Below are positions 1 to 4,310 of a DNA stretch of 7,423 nt, in pieces. Position 1 is the stretch's first letter. Every line of letters begins with the position of its first letter. The stretch is from Gammaproteobacteria bacterium. Its GTDB lineage: Bacteria > Pseudomonadota > Gammaproteobacteria > SZUA-229. The notes beneath the pieces were generated by a model. It did no database searches and was not told where the DNA came from. It worked only from the letters and a program-made list of their open reading frames with translations. The translations under genes and the position numbers were made by a program. The DNA lies in the NCBI GenBank assembly GCA_026998145.1, contig JALTRC010000585.1, forward strand, positions 1 to 7,423, read 5' to 3'.

Positions 1-690
1 GTTTTTCTGGTTATTGTTGCCATCTGGGCCGCTTTTATCATGGGAGAACGGCAGGCGGGTTTTAGTCAGTCGATGATGGATGAGGAAACGGAAGGCTTGC
101 AGCAGCAGGTGAAGCAGTTGTTGCAGGAAAAAGATAGTTTGTTGCGGCAGAATGCAAAATTAATTCGTGACCATAAGATTGATGAAGATGCGAATAAACA
201 GGTGAATCATAATCTGGCCCAGGCCCAGGCGCAGATTATGGACATGAAGGAAGAGCTGACTTTTTATCGCAATATTGTTTCGCCGAAAAAATCCAGTCGC
301 GCCGTGGTTGTGAAAAAAGTGTCGATGGTGCCCCTAAAAGAAAATGAATATCAGTATAAAATTGTGCTGATACAGGATGGAAAGCATGACAGGGTTGTGC
401 GAGGCGTGGTTGAAGTATCGCTGGAAGGTAATAATAAGGATGGTAAGCAGGTGCGACTGGCCTTGCCAACCATATCAACCAAAAAAGTTAAAAAACAACA
501 GAAGTTTGGATTTAAATATTTTCAGAATTTCGAAGGTGCGATCAAAATCCCCGAGGGTTTTGAAGCAACTTCATTATTTATCCGGGTGTTACCCAGAAGC
601 TCATCACGGGTTCCCAGAGTTGAGCGGGTTATTAACTGGGATGAATTAATTGCCGGAGGAGGCCAAAATGTGGGGCAAACCGAAAACTAA
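1..690 (+). CDS. Membrane-anchored coiled-coil protein, DUF6776-like (5' end outside window)
   Basis: The reading frame is open from base 1, so the gene starts upstream of the window; the ATG at 40 is probably internal. The first residues (VFLVIVAIWAAFIM) are the tail of a hydrophobic transmembrane helix. A polar, Gln/Glu/Lys-rich stretch with heptad character follows over roughly residues 20-85 of the visible 229, ending in MDMKEELTFYRNIVSP. A basic, beta-rich C-terminal domain completes the protein. A single N-terminal anchor, a coiled coil, the 'EL.FYR..V.P' junction and a compact C-terminal domain fit the DUF6776 family as I remember it. No enzymatic motif is visible. The protein is probably inner-membrane anchored with its C-terminal domain in the periplasm (inference). 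The bactofilin gene overlaps its last 23 bases, so the two are probably cotranscribed and may work together at the envelope. The family call is moderately sure; the function is unknown. Confidence 0.7.
   Translation, partial: VFLVIVAIWAAFIMGERQAGFSQSMMDEETEGLQQQVKQLLQEKDSLLRQNAKLIRDHKIDEDANKQVNHNLAQAQAQIMDMKEELTFYRNIVSPKKSSRAVVVKKVSMVPLKENEYQYKIVLIQDGKHDRVVRGVVEVSLEGNNKDGKQVRLALPTISTKKVKKQQKFGFKYFQNFEGAIKIPEGFEATSLFIRVLPRSSSRVPRVERVINWDELIAGGGQNVGQTEN
655..662 (+). promoter_or_regulatory. Ribosome binding site that fixes the bactofilin start
   Basis: GGAGGAGG lies inside the end of the upstream coding region, with 5 bases between it and the ATG at 668. It decides for the ATG over the in-frame TTG at 650, because the TTG lies upstream of the site and has no comparable site of its own. 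Confidence 0.8.
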
Positions 691-1111
691 AGCAAGTAAA
701 ATTGAAACGCTGATTGGCCATTCAATTGAAGTTCATGGCGACATTATTTTCAGTGGCGGCTTGCATATTGACGGCAAGATTGTCGGCAATGTGATAGCCG
801 AAGAAGGCTCTGATTCCATGCTGGTGTTGAGTGAGCATGGCCATATTGAAGGTGAGGTCCGGGTGCCTTTTGTGGTGCTCAATGGGGAGGTGATTGGTGA
901 TGTGTATGCGGCGGAGCGCGTAGAACTGTCATCCAAGGCACAGGTCAATGGCAATGTGTTTTATAATTTGCTGGAAATGGCGATGGGCGCAGAAGTGAAT
1001 GGTAGCCTGGTGCATTGCGAAGATGAAAAGAAGCTCATTGATTTTCAAAATAGCAAGCAGGCCCTGCCTGACAAGGCAGAAGAGCCAGAAGCAAGCCCGT
1101 CGGCCAGCTAG
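668..1111 (+). CDS. Bactofilin family polymer-forming cytoskeletal protein
   Basis: This is a 147-residue protein when started at the ATG at 668. An in-frame TTG at 650 would add six residues, but the strong Shine-Dalgarno GGAGGAGG (655-662) sits 5 bases before the ATG and would lie inside the TTG version, so the ATG is chosen. Residues about 11-117 are a run of short hydrophobic strands separated by Gly turns (IEVHGDI, GLHIDGKIVGNV, HIEGEV, LNGEVIGDV, AQVNGNV, AEVNGSL). This is the right-handed beta-helix of the bactofilin/DUF583 fold. A short basic head (MWGKPKTKASK) and an acidic, Pro/Ala-rich tail flank the core, as is usual. Bactofilins self-assemble without nucleotide and scaffold cell-wall enzymes at the membrane; the specific job here is not evident. 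The start overlaps the upstream coiled-coil gene by 23 bases, which suggests translational coupling. Confidence 0.9.
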   Translation: MWGKPKTKASKIETLIGHSIEVHGDIIFSGGLHIDGKIVGNVIAEEGSDSMLVLSEHGHIEGEVRVPFVVLNGEVIGDVYAAERVELSSKAQVNGNVFYNLLEMAMGAEVNGSLVHCEDEKKLIDFQNSKQALPDKAEEPEASPSAS

Positions 1112-1119
1112 CTGGTCGG
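1101..1119 (+). terminator. Weak hairpin at the end of the bactofilin gene
   Basis: CGGCCAGC (1101-1108) pairs with GCTGGTCG (1111-1118) through eight pairs including one G-T, around the stop codon. No T-tract follows; the next bases are GGCTAAATAATAC. It could slow or partly end transcription before the erpA promoter, but it is not a canonical intrinsic terminator. Confidence 0.3.
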
Positions 1120-1127
1120 GCTAAATA

Positions 1128-1152
1128 ATACTTGACTAATTTACTCAGGAAA
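1128..1152 (+). promoter_or_regulatory. Putative IscR type-1 operator upstream of erpA
   Basis: The 25 bases start with ATACTTGACTA and end with ACTCAGGAAA. By my count they match 22 of 25 positions of the enterobacterial IscR type-1 consensus (ATASYYGAC on the left, AGTCRRSTAT on the right) as I remember it. The mismatches are one base in the right half-site core and two at the distal end. Type-1 sites are bound by [2Fe-2S]-IscR, and E. coli erpA is a known IscR-repressed gene. The site covers the -35 element of the likely erpA promoter, which fits repression when Fe-S clusters are plentiful. Confidence 0.65.
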
Positions 1153-1160
1153 TGATAGTT
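1132..1160 (+). promoter_or_regulatory. Putative sigma-70 promoter of erpA
   Basis: TTGACT (1132-1137, 5/6 to the -35 consensus) is followed after 17 bases by GATAGT (1155-1160, 4/6 to the -10). TACAAT at 1161-1166 is a closer -10 match but its spacing is poor. The transcript would begin about 25-30 bases before the erpA start codon. The -35 lies within the putative IscR site. Confidence 0.5.
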
Positions 1161-1195
1161 TACAATCCAGAATTTAGATATGTGTGGAGATTTTA

Positions 1196-1558
1196 ATGAC
1201 AGCTGAAACTGTTGATGATGCTATTCCGGCAGCGCTTGTATTTACTGATTCAGCCGCAGAAAAGGTGAAATCCCTGATTGAGGAAGAAAAAAATCCCAAT
1301 CTCAAGCTTCGGGTGTTTATTACTGGCGGTGGCTGTTCGGGATTTCAGTATGGTTTTACCTTTGATGAATCGATTAATGATGGCGACACCCAGGTAGAAA
1401 ATGCGGGTGTGACGCTGCTGGTTGACCCCATGAGCTTTCAGTATCTGGCGGGTGCGGAGATTGACTATAAAGAAGATCTGCAGGGTGCCCAGTTTGTGAT
1501 TCGTAACCCGAATGCTGCAACAACCTGTGGCTGTGGATCTTCCTTCTCACCGGAGTAA
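1196..1558 (+). CDS. erpA: Iron-sulfur cluster insertion protein ErpA (A-type carrier)
   Basis: This is a 120-residue A-type Fe-S carrier of the HesB/IscA/SufA fold. The three ligand cysteines are C47 in GGGCSGFQYGF, and C111 and C113 in TTCGCGSSFS; they form the C-x63-C-G-C arrangement of the family. The hallmark segments VDPMSFQYLAGAEIDY and FVIRNPNA are present. The FQY after CSG and the C-terminal SSFS favour ErpA over IscA or SufA, and E. coli ErpA is 114 residues. ErpA accepts clusters from the assembly scaffold and passes them to apo-enzymes, including those of isoprenoid synthesis and respiration. The ATG at 1196 is chosen because GGAGA (1186-1190) lies 5 bases upstream; an in-frame GTG at 1184 overlaps that site and has no good site of its own. 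It has its own promoter with a probable IscR operator, and a terminator follows, so it is probably monocistronic. Confidence 0.95.
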   Translation: MTAETVDDAIPAALVFTDSAAEKVKSLIEEEKNPNLKLRVFITGGGCSGFQYGFTFDESINDGDTQVENAGVTLLVDPMSFQYLAGAEIDYKEDLQGAQFVIRNPNAATTCGCGSSFSPE

Positions 1559-1579
1559 GCATTGCTCTGTGTGATTTAG

Positions 1580-1604
1580 AAAAGGCGCGAAAGCGTCTTT
1601 TTTT
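1580..1604 (+). terminator. Intrinsic terminator of erpA
   Basis: AAAGGCGC (1581-1588) and GCGTCTTT (1593-1600) form an 8-bp stem with one G-T pair, closed by a GAAA tetraloop, with T's continuing to 1604. It starts 22 bases after the erpA stop codon. It separates erpA from the citrate synthase gene, which therefore needs its own promoter in 1605-1698. Confidence 0.85.
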
Positions 1605-1698
1605 ATGTCTGTAGGAAAATAAAGTGTTTTATTACAATAGGTTGCCGGGCGGTTGTTTGTTATCCTATGGGCCCTGTGAAAAAGATGAGGTTTAAGGG

Positions 1699-2820
1699 GT
1701 GAGCGAATATTCTCCTGGTCTGGCCGGTGTGCCGGCAACAAAATCAGCCATATCAAACCTGGATGGCGAGGTTGGTATGCTGGCTTACCGTGGCTATCGG
1801 ATAGAAGAGCTGGCGCAAAACAGCTCTTTTGAAGAAACCTGCTGGCTGCTGCTCAATGGTGAGCTGCCAAAACAGGATGAGTTAGCCGCCTTTGATCAAC
1901 AATTGCGCAATAGTCGGATCGTAAAATATAACGTGCTGGACATAATGAAATGTCTGCCGATTACTGGCCACCCGATGGAAATGTTGCAGACCTCTGTTTC
2001 CAGCCTGGGTATGTTTTATCCGGATGATGAAACCTACAGCATGAACATGGCAACCAAAATCATCGCGCGTATGGGGACGCTGGTTACCATGTGGGAACAT
2101 GTGCGTAATGGTTATGAGCCTAATCCGGTACGTAAGGATCTGAGTTATGCGGAAAGCCTGCTGTATATGTTTAATGGTGAGGAACCGGATCCCGAACTGG
2201 CGCGGATTATGGATGCCTGTTTAATTCTGCATGCAGAACACACCATAAATGCTTCAACTTTTTCTGCGCTGGTGACATCGTCTACACTGGCAAATCCAAA
2301 TCTGGTCGTGGCATCGGCAATAGGGACATTGGCCGGGCCGTTACACGGGGGAGCTAATGAAAAAGTGGTGCATATGCTGGAGGAAATTGGCAGCCCTGAA
2401 AATGTCGTCCCGTGGCTGGATGAACGGCTGAAGAATAAGGAAAAAATCTGGGGCATGGGGCACAGGGAGTACAAGGTAAAAGACCCCCGTGCGACTTTCC
2501 TGCAAAAAATGATGATGGAATGGGCGGAGAAAAAAGGCAGTATCAGCCCCATGTTTGACACGGCGATTGCCCTGGAAGAGGCCTGCGAAGAAAGGCTGGC
2601 ATCCAAGGGTGTGTATCCCAATGTGGACTTTTATTCGGGTATTTTATACCGGGAAATGGGAATCCCGACAGATCAGTTTACCCCGCTATTTGCTATTTCA
2701 CGTTCTGCTGGCTGGCTGGCTCACTGGAGAGAGCAGCTGCAGGATAATCGTATTTATCGCCCTACGCAGATATATACCGGGGCAGAGGTGAGGGCTTATA
2801 AGCCTGTTAATGAGCGCTAA
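1699..2820 (+). CDS. Citrate synthase family protein (citrate or 2-methylcitrate synthase)
   Basis: The 373-residue product is full length for the short citrate synthase/2-methylcitrate synthase type; it is clearly shorter than the ~427 aa GltA type with its N-terminal NADH-related extension. The catalytic residues are all visible: H215 in GPLHGGANEKV, H255 in GMGHREYKVKDPRA and D310 in YPNVDFYSG. The conserved LILHAEHTINAST segment (175-187) and an RPTQIYTG near the C-terminus are also present. The reaction is acyl-CoA (acetyl- or propionyl-) plus oxaloacetate to (methyl)citrate plus CoA in the cytoplasm; the motifs do not settle which substrate is used. No prpB, prpD or acnD gene is nearby, which slightly favours plain citrate synthase. 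The start is GTG at 1699 with GAGG (1687-1690) 8 bases ahead. The 3' end overlaps the convergent kinase gene by 14 bases. No convincing promoter was found in 1605-1698. Confidence 0.9.
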   Translation: MSEYSPGLAGVPATKSAISNLDGEVGMLAYRGYRIEELAQNSSFEETCWLLLNGELPKQDELAAFDQQLRNSRIVKYNVLDIMKCLPITGHPMEMLQTSVSSLGMFYPDDETYSMNMATKIIARMGTLVTMWEHVRNGYEPNPVRKDLSYAESLLYMFNGEEPDPELARIMDACLILHAEHTINASTFSALVTSSTLANPNLVVASAIGTLAGPLHGGANEKVVHMLEEIGSPENVVPWLDERLKNKEKIWGMGHREYKVKDPRATFLQKMMMEWAEKKGSISPMFDTAIALEEACEERLASKGVYPNVDFYSGILYREMGIPTDQFTPLFAISRSAGWLAHWREQLQDNRIYRPTQIYTGAEVRAYKPVNER

Positions 2821-3640
2821 ATAACAGCTTAAGAAAATCCTTTATAAAGAGGCAGCTGCTTTGTAGATCGCACGTCTTAAGGGCAAAGGCCCGGGTATTT
2901 TGGGCTATTTGCATGGCTGCATCCAGCCCGTCCTGATTGTGTGATAGTGGATTCAGGCTATTGGTATAAAGCTGCGAGCAGGATTCTGCGGTGCCTACCG
3001 GGGAGATTTCAGCCTGTTGGTAATCTGGGCTGTATTTCACATAAAGTATGGTATCCAGTTTTAGTGGTTGTTTGTATAACTTGCCTGGAAGCTGATCTAC
3101 CGGAATATTGTAAGCGCGAGAGGTTTTAATCGCGCCGTCTGGTAGCGGATAAGGGGCAGGGGGCGGCTTTTTCAGAGAGACGGCATGACTAAAAGGCGAG
3201 ATTTCCAGCGTATCCAGGTGAATGCCACTCATTTCATCTGTTAAGTATTGAAAACCCTCGTGCAGTAAGCCCCAGGTAGTAGTGGATTTTCCTGAGCCGG
3301 ATGGGGCAATCAGTGCAATTCCCCTGTGCTGAAACTCTACAATGGCACTGTGCAGAAAGAATAGTTCGGGACGAGCCAGTTGTAATTGTACGACCAGATG
3401 TTGTTCAAACTGAAATAGAAAGTCGCCCCTGTCCTGTGTTTCGTACTGGCTATGATCTGGGAACTCAATATGGAAAGAGTCTTTGTTGCTGTCGACTGTG
3501 TATATCAGCTTGAAAAGTGGCTGAGTGCCTTCTTCCAGTAGCATGCTGCCATAAATAGAATGAAGCAAGGCGTACGTAAGGCTGGATTTGCACTGTATAA
3601 GAATATTTGTGCCGGTAATGTTGAGTTTGAGTGCTTGCAT
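2807..3640 (-). CDS. HprK-related kinase (HPr-rel-A type)
   Basis: The 277-residue product starts at the ATG at 3640. A TTG five codons upstream (3655) lies inside a terminator hairpin and is unlikely. A P-loop APSGSGKSTT (112-121, with K118 and S119) is preceded by LHSAIVEFQHRGIALI (96-111), which resembles the conserved His strand and P-loop entry of HPr kinase/phosphorylase. Y132-LTDEMSG contains an acidic pair (D135, E136) at the Walker-B-like position. The N-terminal ~90 residues are not recognisable as HPr-binding. HprK relatives in lasso-peptide clusters phosphorylate a Ser of the precursor; this family (HPr-rel-A, usually beside a PqqD-like gene) has no proven substrate that I know of. 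It lies downstream of the PqqD and Tat-peptide genes on the same strand, separated by a hairpin. No good ribosome site precedes the ATG, so expression is probably low. The fold call is firm; the substrate is unknown. Confidence 0.82.
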   Translation of the reverse strand: MQALKLNITGTNILIQCKSSLTYALLHSIYGSMLLEEGTQPLFKLIYTVDSNKDSFHIEFPDHSQYETQDRGDFLFQFEQHLVVQLQLARPELFFLHSAIVEFQHRGIALIAPSGSGKSTTTWGLLHEGFQYLTDEMSGIHLDTLEISPFSHAVSLKKPPPAPYPLPDGAIKTSRAYNIPVDQLPGKLYKQPLKLDTILYVKYSPDYQQAEISPVGTAESCSQLYTNSLNPLSHNQDGLDAAMQIAQNTRAFALKTCDLQSSCLFIKDFLKLLFSAH

Positions 3641-3653
3641 GTTTTTTTGAATC

Positions 3654-3689
3654 AAAAATAAAGCCGCTGAAAATAGCGGCTTTATTTTT
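3654..3689 (-). terminator. Strong hairpin terminator between Tat-peptide gene and kinase gene
   Basis: A perfect 15-bp stem runs from 3654-3668 to 3675-3689 around a 6-base loop; the core is AGCCGCT/AGCGGCT flanked by A/T runs. Read on the minus strand it begins 27 bases after the peptide stop codon and ends in GGCTTTATTTTTG, a typical intrinsic terminator. It can act in both directions, since T-rich flanks occur on both strands. Only about 13 bases lie between it and the kinase ATG, so the kinase would be made only from readthrough transcripts. Confidence 0.85.
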
Positions 3690-3715
3690 ACATGTTTAAG
3701 GTAAAGCGATTAGTC

Positions 3716-3928
3716 TTAATCGCGACGCCCCATAGAACCCATATTATGAGGTCGAGAACCACCTGCATTGTGAGACGCGCCAGACGGGCGGTTGCCATGG
3801 GTTGAACGAATGGGGTTACCAGAACCTGACTGGGCAATGGACGGCATAGCAGATAGAGTCATTACAGCAGGCGCAATATAGGCGGCTTTTTTAATGAAAT
3901 CTCGGCGGTTGTTATTTTGATCATTCAT
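3716..3928 (-). CDS. Small Tat-signal peptide, candidate substrate of the kinase/PqqD system
   Basis: The product has 70 residues. Residues 5-14 (NNNRRDFIKK) give a twin-arginine motif (R8, R9, F11, K13) with Asn where Ser or Thr is usual. A moderately hydrophobic stretch AAYIAPAVMTLSAMPSIA follows, and S30-I31-A32 makes a plausible signal peptidase site with cleavage before Q33. The predicted mature part is only ~38 residues, rich in Gly, Ser, Asn, Arg and His. It has no Cys, no Lys and no long hydrophobic run, and it carries a loose 8-9 residue spacing of H44, H53 and H61, each followed closely by Asn. AGGAGA (3937-3942) lies 8 bases before the ATG, the best ribosome site in this block, and a terminator follows directly. 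PqqD lies 25 bases upstream. A short, well-translated peptide beside PqqD and a kinase suggests a precursor or substrate (inference). It could instead be a small secreted structural or metal-binding protein. Confidence 0.8.
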   Translation of the reverse strand: MNDQNNNRRDFIKKAAYIAPAVMTLSAMPSIAQSGSGNPIRSTHGNRPSGASHNAGGSRPHNMGSMGRRD

Positions 3929-3936
3929 GATATGAA

Positions 3937-3942
3937 TCTCCT
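3937..3942 (-). promoter_or_regulatory. Strong ribosome binding site of the Tat peptide
   Basis: On the minus strand AGGAGA stands 8 bases before the ATG at 3928. It is much better than the sites in front of the PqqD, kinase and nucleotidyltransferase genes, none of which has a clear Shine-Dalgarno sequence. This suggests the peptide is the most abundantly made product of the group. Confidence 0.7.
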
Positions 3943-3953
3943 GTTTTCAATGT

Positions 3954-4235
3954 TTATACAGTAATGTCGCTTTCGATAAGTTCAAGTTTCGCGAACTCCT
4001 GCAGGATCAGGTTAAGATCCGAGGCAGCTACATCGGCATTAATACTGTATGAATCTGTTAGCTTCTCGATGATAGCGTCTATATCAGACTGTTTCTCTAT
4101 CATGTCCCATATCAGGCTTGCTGTCGAATTAAGCGTATGAATCTGATCGGTGGCGCGGTTTAAAATGACCGTTTCACCATCAATATTCCTTACGTTCAGG
4201 TTTTTGCAAGCCACTGGTTTTCGATTTGCCTGCAT
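3954..4235 (-). CDS. PqqD-like peptide-binding chaperone (RRE domain)
   Basis: The product is 93 residues, the usual size of stand-alone PqqD proteins. The pattern fits the PqqD winged-helix fold: a beta hairpin with DGETVILNRATDQIHTLNSTASLIWDMIE (19-47), where the 'N.t....LN.ta..IW..i' signature is clear, followed by IDAIIEKLTDSYSINADVAASDLNLILQEFAKLELIE (52-88). In RiPP pathways this fold is the recognition element that binds a precursor's leader and hands it to the modifying enzyme. It is probably the first gene of a minus-strand unit, 25 bases before the Tat-peptide gene and upstream of the HprK-like kinase, a pairing I recall as the HPr-rel-A system. No pqqA, pqqC or pqqE gene is present, so a role in PQQ synthesis is not supported. 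The ATG at 4235 lacks a good ribosome site. An overlapping out-of-frame ATG at 4248 is better placed behind AGGG. Confidence 0.85.
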   Translation of the reverse strand: MQANRKPVACKNLNVRNIDGETVILNRATDQIHTLNSTASLIWDMIEKQSDIDAIIEKLTDSYSINADVAASDLNLILQEFAKLELIESDITV

Positions 4236-4310
4236 AGTCGTGTACCATTGTGCCCTAATCAGGGCGTTTTGCCAATATAAACCTTTTTAATGGGGTGTTC
4301 GGCGTAATAT
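4236..4310. promoter_or_regulatory. Divergent promoter region with palindrome
   Basis: This 75-base gap between the PqqD gene (-) and the nucleotidyltransferase gene (+) must hold both promoters. AATATAAA at 4274-4281 gives a -10-like TATAAA for the plus strand and TATATT for the minus strand. No convincing -35 is seen on either strand. A palindrome GCCCT-AATC-AGGGC (4252-4265) lies next to it and could be an operator, or a hairpin in the PqqD leader. A second short inverted repeat, GTAAT (4304-4308) and ATTAC (4316-4320), straddles the nucleotidyltransferase start codon. Confidence 0.4.

Noticed and set aside
650..667. TTG start giving a bactofilin six residues longer
   Set aside because: The GGAGGAGG ribosome site lies inside this extension, 5 bases before the ATG at 668, and nothing comparable precedes the TTG.
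1646..1655. CGGGCGGTTG shared with 3785-3794 as a possible insertion-edge repeat
   Set aside because: Ten bases only, and one copy lies inside the peptide gene rather than at an edge of the block.
2145..2621. 158-codon open frame on the minus strand within the citrate synthase gene
   Set aside because: It is antisense to an intact, well conserved enzyme gene, has no family signature and no ribosome site; it is a shadow frame.
2840..2849. Ten-base palindrome CTTTATAAAG
   Set aside because: It lies inside the kinase coding region, is A/T-rich and short, and has no T-tract or promoter context; chance is enough.
2807..3640. Kinase as a true HPr kinase/phosphorylase regulating carbon uptake
   Set aside because: No HPr or PTS gene is nearby, the N-terminal domain is not recognisable, and the PqqD/peptide context fits the HprK-related branch better.
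3641..3655. TTG start giving the kinase five extra residues
   Set aside because: The codon is part of the terminator stem and has no ribosome site; the ATG at 3640 leaves all domains intact.
3954..4235. PqqD as part of PQQ cofactor synthesis
   Set aside because: No pqqA, B, C or E gene is present and the neighbours are a kinase and a Tat peptide, so only the fold, not the pathway, is supported.
4180..4248. 22-codon ORF (minus) overlapping the PqqD start, with AGGG a few bases ahead of its ATG
   Set aside because: It is polar, short and has no recognisable feature. It might couple or limit PqqD translation, but the sequence alone does not support a gene.
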